Of a stretch of 64,000 nucleotides of DNA, positions 25,089 to 32,798 are shown piece after piece. Location of the stretch: the NCBI GenBank assembly GCA_934747885.1, contig CAKVHE010000001.1:248001-312000 (forward strand), given 5' to 3'. Numbering within the stretch: position 1 is the stretch's first letter; the number at the start of each line of letters is the position of its first letter. Both the position numbers and the translations under genes were made by a program. The notes beneath the pieces are model-generated. The model saw only the letters and a list, made by a program, of their open reading frames with translations, was not told the DNA's origin and made no database searches. Source of the DNA: an uncultured Clostridia bacterium (lineage in GTDB: Bacteria > Bacillota > Clostridia > Christensenellales > UBA1242).

Positions 25089-26090
25089 TTAAAGTTTTTG
25101 ATTTTTTAGGGTTTTACACAAATATTCGGCTCTCGCCCGTGGAATGTCTTCATTTAAAATTTTATACCCAAATATTTTTTGTATACCCGAATTTGTACAA
25201 ATATCCATAAGTTTATCCAAAATACGGTTATCTCTTAGTTTAAACACATTTAGTGCCACGCCAAGTTTTAGTTCACCAAGTAATTGCATAAACTCGCCCC
25301 AATCAATAAGATAACAATTGGTCATAATGCCGTACGCCCTACTTGCAAGGTCGGCAACCATATCGTGGTCTTCAGCCAGCATCTTTTTGCGCTCTTCCAT
25401 TTCGCGGTCGGCGACTTCTTTTGCAGACGCCACCACCTGCATAACTAGCTCACGCTCGCTTTGTCCAATTGAGTTTTTGTTTGAAATTTGATACAAATAC
25501 CCAAGCGGACTGCTTCCCTCACCAAGTTCACCGCGTACGGTAAGCCCTTTGCTTTTTAACATTGATATAATATTTTCCAGTTTTCCATTTAGGCATAACG
25601 CCGGCAAAAACATCATCACACTTGCTCTAAGTCCGGTGCCAACATTGGTTAAACACGAGGTCAAATACCCAAACTTGTCATCGTAAGCTATGTTTAAATC
25701 GGCATTAAGTTGGTCATCAAGTTCGCAAATGCGGTCAAAAGCCTCACCAAGTTTAAAGCCATCCAAAATGCACTGCGCTCTAATATGGTCTTCTTCATTT
25801 AACATAATGCTCAAACTTTCGTCTTCACTAACCAGCACAGCGCCCGACTCAGTGTTTGCCAAAAGTTCTTTGCTAATAAGATGTTTGCCCAGCATAATTT
25901 CGCTGTCCACATTGCTCATTGAATTCATTTTGTAAACCTTAAACTTGCCAAACGAGCCCAAACTTTTTATAACGTCACCAATTAACTTTTGACGCTTCGG
26001 CGAATCTTTTTCCAGTGCAAATGGTATATTTTCCACATTGCGCGCTAGTCTAATGCGTGAACTCTTTACAATTGTTCCAAGACCTGCCAT
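25089..26090 (-). CDS. mcsB: Protein-arginine kinase McsB
   Basis: Protein of 333 residues. ATG at 26090 overlaps the mcsA stop as TGATG, with GGAGG nine bases ahead. The N-terminus has SSRIRLARNVENIPF, typical of guanido kinases, and the catalytic part has TSCLTNVGTGLRASVMM and a phosphate-binding SIGQSERELVMQ region. McsB phosphorylates arginines on CtsR and misfolded proteins, marking them for ClpCP. Context with McsA, CtsR and ClpC fixes the assignment. Confidence 0.95.
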   Translation of the reverse strand: MAGLGTIVKSSRIRLARNVENIPFALEKDSPKRQKLIGDVIKSLGSFGKFKVYKMNSMSNVDSEIMLGKHLISKELLANTESGAVLVSEDESLSIMLNEEDHIRAQCILDGFKLGEAFDRICELDDQLNADLNIAYDDKFGYLTSCLTNVGTGLRASVMMFLPALCLNGKLENIISMLKSKGLTVRGELGEGSSPLGYLYQISNKNSIGQSERELVMQVVASAKEVADREMEERKKMLAEDHDMVADLASRAYGIMTNCYLIDWGEFMQLLGELKLGVALNVFKLRDNRILDKLMDICTNSGIQKIFGYKILNEDIPRARAEYLCKTLKNQKL

Positions 26091-26503
26091 CAAATTTGCC
26101 CTCCATTAAACCTATTAAATTTTTTGGCATTAACTTTTCGTTTAAGGTCGTTTTCGCTAACCGGCGCCACCCTAAAATTTAAGTCATTAACGCGCCTACC
26201 ATCCGGACGTTTGCCCACATGATCGCTTTTGCCCTGCATTGAAAAAAGTTGCCCTTCTATTTCGGTTTTAAAGGTTTGATAGCACTCCGCACACCCAACA
26301 TAAAGCGAATTTGCAATATCGCTATAAGTGCTTCCGCAAAACGGACAACGCTTGTCCATACCCAAACTTTCGGCCGTTTCACGGTTGCGTTCGTCAATTT
26401 TGCCAGCGCACGCTTCACATAAATAAACTTTGGCCTTGCCAAACCCCGTGTTTACCACGCGCGTTATTTTTGCTTCACCCAAACCACAAAGTTGACAAAA
26501 CAT
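26090..26503 (-). CDS. mcsA: McsA, activator of McsB
   Basis: Protein of 137 residues with paired CxxC zinc motifs: CQLCG at the N-terminus and LCEACAGK near 33, then CPFCG and VGCAEC near 53-75. A UVR-like segment is not clear at the C-terminus, which is shorter than in Bacillus McsA. It activates the arginine kinase McsB. It starts three bases after the ctsR stop. Confidence 0.88.
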   Translation of the reverse strand: MFCQLCGLGEAKITRVVNTGFGKAKVYLCEACAGKIDERNRETAESLGMDKRCPFCGSTYSDIANSLYVGCAECYQTFKTEIEGQLFSMQGKSDHVGKRPDGRRVNDLNFRVAPVSENDLKRKVNAKKFNRFNGGQI

Positions 26504-26505
26504 CG

Positions 26506-26970
26506 CTAATTCTCCTTTTCTTTAAGCAAAATTGCCAAAACATTTTTAAAACTGTTTGCGCGCACTTTGTCCTTTATTGAAAGAGGCATTTCTAGCGACT
26601 TATCGCTAAGTGCCGAAACAATAATTGCTTGCTCCTTTGCCGAAATTATGTTGTCATGCGTTAGTTTATCGGTAATTTGAGTCAGTCTTTTTTGAGTAAG
26701 TTCTTCGCCCACACTTTCAAAAATGAGAGAATTTAAATAATTATCGTCACTTTCTGGCAAACGGGTTATGCGAATATATCCGCCACCCCCACGCCTAGAC
26801 TCTTTGCAAAAGCCCCTGTCTAGCGTAAAACGCGTTTCTAGCACATAGTTAATTTGGCTTGGCACGCACGAAAAGAACGACGCCAAGTCATTGCGTGAAA
26901 TATCCACATGGTTATCGTCCCCCATTGTCTTTAAAATAAACTGCTCTATTATATCGCTAATATTTGCCAT
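26506..26970 (-). CDS. ctsR: Class III heat-shock repressor CtsR
   Basis: Protein of 154 residues. The winged helix includes SRNDLASFFSCVPSQINYVLETRFTLDRGF, and the wing is RRGGGGYIRI, whose glycine-rich tip reads DNA and senses heat. The C-terminal half dimerises. CtsR represses clp genes and its own operon. A CtsR box lies 22 bases ahead of the ATG, so autoregulation is expected. Confidence 0.95.
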   Translation of the reverse strand: MANISDIIEQFILKTMGDDNHVDISRNDLASFFSCVPSQINYVLETRFTLDRGFCKESRRGGGGYIRITRLPESDDNYLNSLIFESVGEELTQKRLTQITDKLTHDNIISAKEQAIIVSALSDKSLEMPLSIKDKVRANSFKNVLAILLKEKEN

Positions 26971-26992
26971 TTTGTTTCTCCTAAAATTTATT

Positions 26993-27009
26993 GGTCAAAG
27001 AAAGTCAAT
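26993..27009 (-). promoter_or_regulatory. CtsR operator
   Basis: On the plus strand GGTCAAA-GAA-AGTCAAT matches the tandem heptad CtsR site (GGTCAAA, three bases, GGTCAAA) with two changes in the second half. It lies just downstream of the expected transcription start, where repressor binding would block RNA polymerase. Confidence 0.85.
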
Positions 27010-27021
27010 ATTTGTATTATC

Positions 27022-27050
27022 ATTATATTCCCCCAAAAAAAATTTGTCAA
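27022..27050 (-). promoter_or_regulatory. Promoter of the ctsR-mcsA-mcsB-clpC operon
   Basis: Minus strand TTGACA (27045-27050) and TATAAT (27022-27027) with a 17-base spacer: a perfect sigma-A consensus, typical of a strong promoter held by a repressor. Confidence 0.88.
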
Positions 27051-27078
27051 TCACTTTTATCAATTTTTTACAAAAAAT

Positions 27079-27104
27079 AAAAGCAACCCACTATGGTTGC
27101 TTTT
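27079..27104 (-). terminator. Terminator of the first degV gene
   Basis: AAAAGCAACC (27079-27088) pairs with GGTTGCTTTT (27095-27104), followed on the minus strand by ATTTTTTG. Confidence 0.85.
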
Positions 27105-27109
27105 GTTTA

Positions 27110-27979
27110 CTAAATTCGTTTTTCGCCTTGATAAATCAAACCGACGGTTCCCGGCCCGCAATGCGCGCCAATAACTGGCCCAATTGGATAGCGCTTTATG
27201 TCGGCATCTTCGCCAATTCTTGCACGCAAAGCCTTTTCCAAAAAGTCGCCCATTTCTTCGTTGTCGGCATCACAAATATAAACTGGATAATGTTGACCTT
27301 TTATGTAGTTCACGCCGCACTCGTCTGCCATATTTAAAAGGGCGCGTTTCATACCTTTTGCCGTGCCATACTTTTGAATAAAGCCTTCATCGTCAATACG
27401 CAAAATAGGTTTTATGTTAAGAAGTCCGCCAACCACTGCCGTTGTGGCCGAAATTCTGCCACCGCGTTTTAGATGCGCCAAACTATCTACCACAAAGGTA
27501 CAAACGGTATGCTTTGTAAAGTCCTTTAAAAAGGCTACAATTTCTTCATCGGTTGCACCGGCTTTGTGTAATTTAGCGCCTTCCAATGCTTGTGAACCGG
27601 CACCCCAACAAATAGACTTTGTGTTAAATAAAGTAACCGTTCTTGCCGGATATTTTTCCCTTAAAATATTTAAAGCGGTTTCAAGATACTTAAAGGTGCC
27701 AGAGAGTTTGTCCGAAAAATGCACATAAATAATATCTTCGCCTTTTTCTAGCCAAGGTTCAAAGTAGTCCATATAAATTTGAGGGTTAAGCGCCGAAGTA
27801 ATTGGCACGCTGCCCTCACGCATACGTCTAAACAAATGCTTAAAGTCGGTATTTCTACCCATATCATAAAAAATTTCTTCGCCGTCTAGCGTGTATGGCA
27901 TTTCAATAATTTTGATGTCCAATTCATCGGCATCGGTATACCATAACTCACAGTCGGTATCTGTAAAATAAATACTCAT
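27110..27979 (-). CDS. DegV family fatty-acid-binding protein
   Basis: Protein of 289 residues with the DegV two-domain fold: PITSALNPQIYMDYFEPWLEKGED, YVHFSDKLSGTFKYLE, FVVDSLAHLKRGGRISATTAVVGGLLNIKPIL, and an ending GPVIGAHCGPGTVGLIY. DegV proteins (FakB type) present fatty acids to the kinase FakA for lipid incorporation. The gene is single, with its own promoter and terminator. A paralogue lies at 48586-49455. Confidence 0.9.
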   Translation of the reverse strand: MSIYFTDTDCELWYTDADELDIKIIEMPYTLDGEEIFYDMGRNTDFKHLFRRMREGSVPITSALNPQIYMDYFEPWLEKGEDIIYVHFSDKLSGTFKYLETALNILREKYPARTVTLFNTKSICWGAGSQALEGAKLHKAGATDEEIVAFLKDFTKHTVCTFVVDSLAHLKRGGRISATTAVVGGLLNIKPILRIDDEGFIQKYGTAKGMKRALLNMADECGVNYIKGQHYPVYICDADNEEMGDFLEKALRARIGEDADIKRYPIGPVIGAHCGPGTVGLIYQGEKRI

Positions 27980-28001
27980 AAATTTTTCCCACCTTTAACT
28001 A

Positions 28002-28030
28002 ATTATATCATTTTCACGCCACAAATGCAA
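28002..28030 (-). promoter_or_regulatory. Promoter of the first degV gene
   Basis: Minus strand TTGCAT (28025-28030) and TATAAT (28002-28007), 17-base spacer. The leader carries AAAGGTGG before the ATG at 27979. Confidence 0.75.
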
Positions 28031-28037
28031 CTAAGTT

Positions 28038-29819
28038 TTAATCGGGCAAAACCAAATTGGCGTTTTTATTTTCGCGTTTTTGCTTATTGTACAGTTTGGC
28101 ATACTTTGCATTTGTTCGCATAAGTTCTTCGTGCGTGCCAAACGATGCAATCCGCCCCTTTTCAATAAAATATATCCTATCACAATTTTCTATGGTAGAT
28201 AGTCGATGCGCGATGGTAATTATGGTACGATCACCTTTAATTTTTTCCACCGAGTCCATAACTAGTTGCTGCGAAATGTTGTCAAGTGCGCTGGTAGCCT
28301 CGTCAAAAATAAGCACCTTGGAATTTTTAAGCAGTGCCCGCGCAATACAAATGCGTTGCTTTTGTCCGCCCGAAAGCCTAGTGCCACCTTCGCCCAAATA
28401 ACTATCTAGCCCCAGCGGCAATTTTTCCACAAAATCATAGGCGTTGGCAAATTTTAAGGCGTCAAAAATTTCCTCATCAGTAACGTTCTTTTTTACCAGT
28501 TGCATATTTTCTCTAATGGTCAAATTAAATAGGTACGGATATTGGTTAATCATGGAGATATTTTTGCCAAACTCTTGCGTAAGCGCCCGCGAGTTTACAT
28601 CATCAAACAAAATAACACCACTAGTTGGGTCATAAAGTTTGCAAATTAGCGCCACGATAGTACTTTTACCGCACCCGCTTTCGCCCACAAATGCCACATG
28701 CATATTAGACTCAATTTTAAAACTTACATTGTCCAAAATTGGCTCGCCGGTCTCATACTCAAAACAAACATTTTTAAATTCAATATTGCCATGAAAAACC
28801 GGTAGTTCCACATTGCCAAATTTGTCATGCTTGTAGGTCTTTTCGCTAGTCAGTTCAAACACCCTAAATGCATTAACTTCCATTTCCTTAAAGTAGTCTT
28901 GCAAGTTACCGAGATGCACAGCAAACTGCATAACGCTGTTTTTGTAAACATAAACCGAATAAAAAATTGCAAGTTCAAGCTGCCCCTGTTCAATCAAAAT
29001 AACGCAAAGAACAATAAACAAAAGGTTGCACACAATGCTTACAAGCCCAGCGCAGGTGCACAAAAACGAGCCCACATACCACTCTTTGTTGTCCGCCTTC
29101 ATATAATCTGTTTGCAAACTGTTTATGCGGTCAGCCACGTTTTCGCCAAGTCCTAGCGTTTTTATGTCCTTAATTCCGCGCACGCCTTCACCAATCATTG
29201 AGTTTATGTTTTCTGCCTTGCGCAAAACGCCCGGCTTCATACGCGTAAAGTAGTACATTCTAATTTGGTAAACGAAGTACCTAATTGCAATAAAGGCAAG
29301 CAAAAACAGTCCCAGCCAATAGTTAACCACAAATACAAATATAATAAAGCCGATTTTTGACATAAAGTCAACCAAGGTTTCACTTATGCTCTTAAATGAG
29401 TTTGCTAGCGAATTAAGGTCAGACGTAAGCCTAGTTACAAATGCGCCGTTGCCCAGTTTTTCGTATTCGCTAATATTTATGTTAAAACTATCCTTAATTA
29501 TGGCAAGTTTTACATCACGTTTGACATAATTTTCCAATTTTTTAAAAAACGGAACCCTAATCAGCGACACAATCGCGCCCCCGGTTTCCAGTGCAGCAAG
29601 ATAAATGGCATAAGTTATGGCTTTGTCAAACTCTTTGGTTACCGTCATATACGAAATAACCTTGCCCAAAATAAGCGGCGAGAAAAAACCAATAACCCCC
29701 GTTACCAAAAGCAAAAACCAAAAGGTAAGACATAAGCCCTTATAATTTTTAAAATAATGTAAATATTTTGCTAAGTTTTTGTGTCCTTTTACAGACTTTT
29801 TTTCTTGTACGTCTTTCAT
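28038..29819 (-). CDS. ABC transporter with fused permease and ATPase
   Basis: Protein of 593 residues. Residues 1-320 hold the six-helix exporter membrane domain; residues 350-580 are the ATPase: FVGESGCGKSTIVAL (Walker A), LSGGQKQRICIARAL (signature), VLIFDEATSALD (Walker B, glutamate present) and IAHRLSTI (H-loop). It works as a homo- or heterodimeric exporter of lipids, peptides or drugs; no partner half-transporter is adjacent, so a homodimer is likely. Substrate unknown. Confidence 0.9.
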   Translation of the reverse strand: MKDVQEKKSVKGHKNLAKYLHYFKNYKGLCLTFWFLLLVTGVIGFFSPLILGKVISYMTVTKEFDKAITYAIYLAALETGGAIVSLIRVPFFKKLENYVKRDVKLAIIKDSFNINISEYEKLGNGAFVTRLTSDLNSLANSFKSISETLVDFMSKIGFIIFVFVVNYWLGLFLLAFIAIRYFVYQIRMYYFTRMKPGVLRKAENINSMIGEGVRGIKDIKTLGLGENVADRINSLQTDYMKADNKEWYVGSFLCTCAGLVSIVCNLLFIVLCVILIEQGQLELAIFYSVYVYKNSVMQFAVHLGNLQDYFKEMEVNAFRVFELTSEKTYKHDKFGNVELPVFHGNIEFKNVCFEYETGEPILDNVSFKIESNMHVAFVGESGCGKSTIVALICKLYDPTSGVILFDDVNSRALTQEFGKNISMINQYPYLFNLTIRENMQLVKKNVTDEEIFDALKFANAYDFVEKLPLGLDSYLGEGGTRLSGGQKQRICIARALLKNSKVLIFDEATSALDNISQQLVMDSVEKIKGDRTIITIAHRLSTIENCDRIYFIEKGRIASFGTHEELMRTNAKYAKLYNKQKRENKNANLVLPD

Positions 29820-29906
29820 TTTAAATCCCTAAATTAGTATAGCATAACGCACGTAAAAACCTCAAATGTTTAAAAAGATTTTTTTAAAATTAGTAAAAAT
29901 TTTCAC

Positions 29907-29931
29907 ACAAAAAAGGGGCGAATTTCCGCCC
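29907..29931 (-). terminator. Terminator of the GT2 gene
   Basis: GGGCG (minus strand, from 29931) pairs with CGCCC around a GAAATT loop and is followed by CTTTTTTG. Short stem but a clear T-run. Confidence 0.7.
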
Positions 29932-29936
29932 GCTTT

Positions 29937-30767
29937 CTACAAATAATCAATTCCGTCTTCGCCGTACAAAACTTTGCTCATATCCAAATTTTTTACGCCA
30001 AAACCATTTAGCACTTTTTGGTACCTAACCGCATTTTCGTCCAGTTCGTTGTAATCTTTTTGCAAAATAGTATGCCACAAATGTGCCACCTTAATTGGCG
30101 AAATAAGTTCCGGCTTTCCAAACTTTAAAAGCATTCTCAAACACAAATCGTTGTCCTCTTTGCCATAGCCAAGGTATCTTTCGTCCCACCAGCCAACGCT
30201 TTTTAGTGCTTCTTTTTTTACAAACCCAAAGTTGCCAATATATGTCCTAACTAGGCGCTTGTTGTCGTCCTTGCCTCGCACCAGCCCACTCGGCTCGGCG
30301 CAAAACTTTTCAAAATCTTGGTCAATTTCGGCAATCGGCGAGCCCTTTGACCTAAACGTTTCTATCCATTCCGGCTTTGTCCAAAGTCTTGTTGCCGAAT
30401 AACCATAAATCTTGCCGGCGCTCAATTTTTTTAATTTCAAAAAGGTATATGGGTCAAAGGTTAACATATCGTCGTCCATAAAAACAATATATTCGCCCTT
30501 TGCCTTTTTTGCGCCAAGATTTCGCCCGCGCGACAAATTGTCACGGTCGTTTTCAATCAAGCGCACCTTTGCCTTTTGGGCGCAAATTTTAACCACGCCT
30601 TTTAGCCAACTTTTGCTTTGAGGTTCGCTAAAGTTGTCCACCACCAAAATCTCTAGGTTTACCCCTTTTTGACGCGTAAGCAAGTCTAATTCTTCCGCCA
30701 AAATGCCATAACGACAAATCAAATTGTTGTGCGTTAACACAACCACCGAAAAATCTATTTTTTCCAT
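29937..30767 (-). CDS. Family 2 glycosyltransferase
   Basis: Protein of 276 residues. ATG at 30767 is chosen; a TTG at 30803 lies inside the -35 box. GT-A fold motifs are VVVLTHNNLICRYGILAEEL, LEILVVDNFS, GRNLGAKKAKGEYIVFMDDDM (the DxD site) and GWWDERYLGYGKEDNDLCLRML (ED motif). It transfers a sugar from a nucleotide donor to an unknown acceptor, probably a cell-surface glycan. No membrane anchor is evident. The -10 box is seven bases before the ATG and no ribosome site is present, so the mRNA may be leaderless. Confidence 0.88.
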   Translation of the reverse strand: MEKIDFSVVVLTHNNLICRYGILAEELDLLTRQKGVNLEILVVDNFSEPQSKSWLKGVVKICAQKAKVRLIENDRDNLSRGRNLGAKKAKGEYIVFMDDDMLTFDPYTFLKLKKLSAGKIYGYSATRLWTKPEWIETFRSKGSPIAEIDQDFEKFCAEPSGLVRGKDDNKRLVRTYIGNFGFVKKEALKSVGWWDERYLGYGKEDNDLCLRMLLKFGKPELISPIKVAHLWHTILQKDYNELDENAVRYQKVLNGFGVKNLDMSKVLYGEDGIDYL

Positions 30768-30774
30768 ACCAAAA

Positions 30775-30803
30775 AGTATACCACAAAAAGTGGCGCCATT
30801 CAA
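30775..30803 (-). promoter_or_regulatory. Promoter abutting the GT2 gene start (leaderless type)
   Basis: Minus strand TTGAAT (30798-30803), 17-base spacer, TATACT (30775-30780), then seven bases to the ATG. The expected +1 is one base before the start codon. Confidence 0.65.
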
Positions 30804-30829
30804 GCGCTCAGCGCGCCTTTTAATAAAAC

Positions 30830-30858
30830 TTGAAAACCACTCGCGTTTGTGCTAAAAT
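30830..30858 (+). promoter_or_regulatory. Promoter of the small gene/LRR-transglutaminase pair
   Basis: TTGAAA (30830-30835) and TAAAAT (30853-30858) with a 17-base spacer and TGC before the -10 box. The leader of about 12 bases contains AGAAGG. It is divergent from the GT2 promoter. Confidence 0.75.
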
Positions 30859-30876
30859 ATAACAAAGAAGGTAAAT

Positions 30877-31038
30877 ATGAGCAATATAAAATTTAACAAA
30901 GCATCAAATATAGTTAATTTGTCTGCGCCAGCAAGTTATAACCCTAACGATGAAAAAATTAAGGAAGCGGAACTAAAACAATTTTTAAAGTGGAAAATTG
31001 AGCCAAAAGCGCAACCAAGCGCAAAGGGGGCAAAATAA
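30877..31038 (+). CDS. Small protein of unknown function upstream of the LRR protein
   Basis: Predicted 53 residues, starting at ATG 30877 behind AGAAGG. It is hydrophilic, with Asn/Lys/Ala-rich ends and a short predicted helix DEKIKEAELKQFLKWKIE. Its TAA overlaps the ATG of the next gene by one base (TAATG), and a good promoter lies upstream, so it is very likely translated and coupled to the LRR protein. No known family. It might be a substrate, chaperone or regulator of that neighbour (inference). Confidence 0.65.
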   Translation: MSNIKFNKASNIVNLSAPASYNPNDEKIKEAELKQFLKWKIEPKAQPSAKGAK

Positions 31039-32429
31039 TGTTTTATCGAAGGCAAAATCCTGCCCTTTTTGATGTTGCACTAAAAGCCTTAATTGAACGC
31101 CACAGCAACATAGTAAACCCCGAAGACCTTTCGCTTGGCGAACTTTCGGACGACCAACTTGCGCTTGTTACCTATCTCGAAATTATGCCGGAAGACAACG
31201 TTACCAGTTTAAAGGGCGTTGAAAACTTTAAATATCTTGAAGTTCTTACCGCCGACGGCAACGACCTATCCGACACCGCTGGCGAATCTAGCGCCTGCGC
31301 AAGCGATTATTCCGCCGACCCTGCCACCTTTGACCATACGCGTCTAAAAGCGATTGAAAAGACCTATAACATGGGGCAAATTACCAACTTTTCAGGGCTA
31401 GAAAAATGCTCTCGCTTGCACTATATAAACCTCGAAAACCAACGCAACCTAACTCATATCAACTTGGCATCTTTTCCTAGACTAAAAAGGCTGCAATTAA
31501 ACGGCTGCACCAACCTTACCTCGGTTGAAGGCATCACAGCCTTAAACACTTTTAATGGTAAAACCAATGGCGGCTACGCTGATTTTCTGCTAACCAAACT
31601 CTCGTTTATAAACTGCTACAAACTATCTAGCATAGACGGCATAGAACAAATTATCGCCAAAATCGGCAGCCCCGAACTTGCCCGCTTTTTGGCAAGCGGT
31701 AGCATAATTTTGCCTACCACCACCTACTGCTACCTTGCAAATAAGCACCCTGAAATTGTGGCGCAACTGGACGAATTTTATAAAACCGCCGAACGCCAAA
31801 ACTTTTACTTTGCCGAAACCGGTGCCCTTTCAAACACCGTAACCTACTACCACACGCCAATGCAAATGCGCCTTGCAAAAACGCGCGTGGATAACATTTT
31901 GCGCACTCTGCCAAAAACGACGGACGACGCACAAAAAGTGGCGCACGCCTACAATTACATTTGCAAAAACATAAAATATAGCCACCTTGGTAGATTTTTA
32001 TCTTCACTAGAAGACGAAACAGAAAAACGCCAAAGAGATAGCGTTTCTAGCAAAGTTGCTTCTTCGTTTGAGGCACTATTTAGACAAACGGCAATTTGTA
32101 GCGGCGTAAGCAACCTTTTAAATTTCTTTTTGGCTGACCTTGGCTATCAGGTGGATATTGCTTACTGCTCGGGCAAACAAAAACATACCGACCCGCGAAT
32201 GGTAGTGCCTTCCCACCAAATTTCCAAATTGTTTATCGGTGAAACGCCCTACTACCTAGACCCCACCTTTGACCTAGGCACCACGCCTAGAAACTTTTTG
32301 CTAAACAAAGAGGAGATTTCCATTTCACATGGGCTTTGTGTTAGTGAACAATCTTCCCCAAACGGTCAATCACTGCAAAGCCTCTTAAACTACTCAAATC
32401 TCTTCCCACCACAAAGCGAGAATGAATAG
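31038..32429 (+). CDS. Leucine-rich-repeat protein with a transglutaminase-like domain
   Basis: Protein of 463 residues, no signal peptide or membrane segment. Residues about 40-210 hold irregular leucine-rich repeats (YLEVLTADGNDLSD, LHYINLENQRNLTHINLASF, LKRLQLNGCTNLTSVEG). Residues about 280-425 look like a transglutaminase/papain-type core: TAICSGVSNLLNFFLADLGY gives the cysteine, SHQISKLFIGETPYYLDPTFD gives a candidate histidine and aspartate. This could be a cytoplasmic peptidase or crosslinking enzyme whose LRR part selects the target. The fold call comes from motif order only. AAAGGGGG precedes the overlapping start. Confidence 0.62.
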   Translation: MFYRRQNPALFDVALKALIERHSNIVNPEDLSLGELSDDQLALVTYLEIMPEDNVTSLKGVENFKYLEVLTADGNDLSDTAGESSACASDYSADPATFDHTRLKAIEKTYNMGQITNFSGLEKCSRLHYINLENQRNLTHINLASFPRLKRLQLNGCTNLTSVEGITALNTFNGKTNGGYADFLLTKLSFINCYKLSSIDGIEQIIAKIGSPELARFLASGSIILPTTTYCYLANKHPEIVAQLDEFYKTAERQNFYFAETGALSNTVTYYHTPMQMRLAKTRVDNILRTLPKTTDDAQKVAHAYNYICKNIKYSHLGRFLSSLEDETEKRQRDSVSSKVASSFEALFRQTAICSGVSNLLNFFLADLGYQVDIAYCSGKQKHTDPRMVVPSHQISKLFIGETPYYLDPTFDLGTTPRNFLLNKEEISISHGLCVSEQSSPNGQSLQSLLNYSNLFPPQSENE

Positions 32430-32469
32430 CATTAAAGAAGAAAGAAAAACATCATTTAATTTTAAGTTG

Positions 32470-32570
32470 CGAAGCAACGCATCCTTTACCTCTTCACTCT
32501 TAACTATTACTTATAACTTAAAATCGGCAAACGTTTTTTAGTGAAGAGTGAAAAGTGAAGAGTGAATAAG
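32470..32570. repeat. Short GTGAAGAGTGA-type repeats and inverted copies
   Basis: The stretch carries AGTGAAGAGTGA twice in tandem with AAAGTGAAGAGTGA, and inverted relatives (CTTCACTCTTAAC) about 30 bases upstream. AAATCGGCAA also recurs at 32521 and inside the tRNA terminator. This looks like a remnant of an interspersed repeat rather than coding DNA. Confidence 0.5.
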
Positions 32571-32571
32571 T

Positions 32572-32609
32572 AAAAATCGGCAAGTACCTTACGATACTTG
32601 CCGATTTTT
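32572..32609 (-). terminator. Terminator of tRNA-Leu(AAG)
   Basis: A perfect 15-base stem, AAAAATCGGCAAGTA (32572-32586) with TACTTGCCGATTTTT (32595-32609), ends in T-runs. It begins at the tRNA CCA end. Confidence 0.9.
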
Positions 32610-32693
32610 GGTGCGGAAGATGGGACTTGAACCCATACGATGTTACTCATGCGCCCCTTAAACGCACGCGTCTGCCAGTTCCGCCACTCCCGC
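32609..32693 (-). tRNA. tRNA-Leu, anticodon AAG
   Basis: 85 bases including encoded CCA. The acceptor stem is GCGGGAG with CTTCCGC (one G-U pair). The D-arm reads TGGCGGAACTGGCAGACGC, typical of leucine tRNA. The anticodon stem TGCGT/GCGCA encloses loop TTAAGGG, giving anticodon AAG (codon CUU, and CUC if A34 becomes inosine). A long variable arm and GGGTTCAAGTCCC T-arm follow. Confidence 0.93.
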
Positions 32694-32699
32694 AAAATA

Positions 32700-32730
32700 T
32701 AGTTGGCGCTGACTACTTCAGCACCAACTA
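32700..32730. promoter_or_regulatory. 13-base palindrome over the tRNA-Leu transcription start
   Basis: TAGTTGGCGCTGA (32700-32712) and TCAGCACCAACTA (32718-32730) form an inverted repeat with one wobble position and a 5-base loop. The expected start near 32723 falls inside it, so the full hairpin would not form in the RNA; it is more likely a DNA operator. Confidence 0.5.
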
Positions 32731-32757
32731 TTATATTCAATTTTTATAGTTTGTCAA
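32730..32757 (-). promoter_or_regulatory. Promoter of tRNA-Leu(AAG)
   Basis: Minus strand TTGACA and TATAAT (32730-32735) with a 16-base spacer, close to consensus. Confidence 0.8.
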
Positions 32758-32798
32758 GAAAAAGTTAATTCGTAGTTGTTATATTTTTTACAACTTGG

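Noticed and set aside
32507..32740. Minus-strand reading frame of 77 codons across tRNA-Leu(AAG)
   Set aside because: It is a translation of the tRNA, its promoter and the repeat remnant; no ribosome site or family match.
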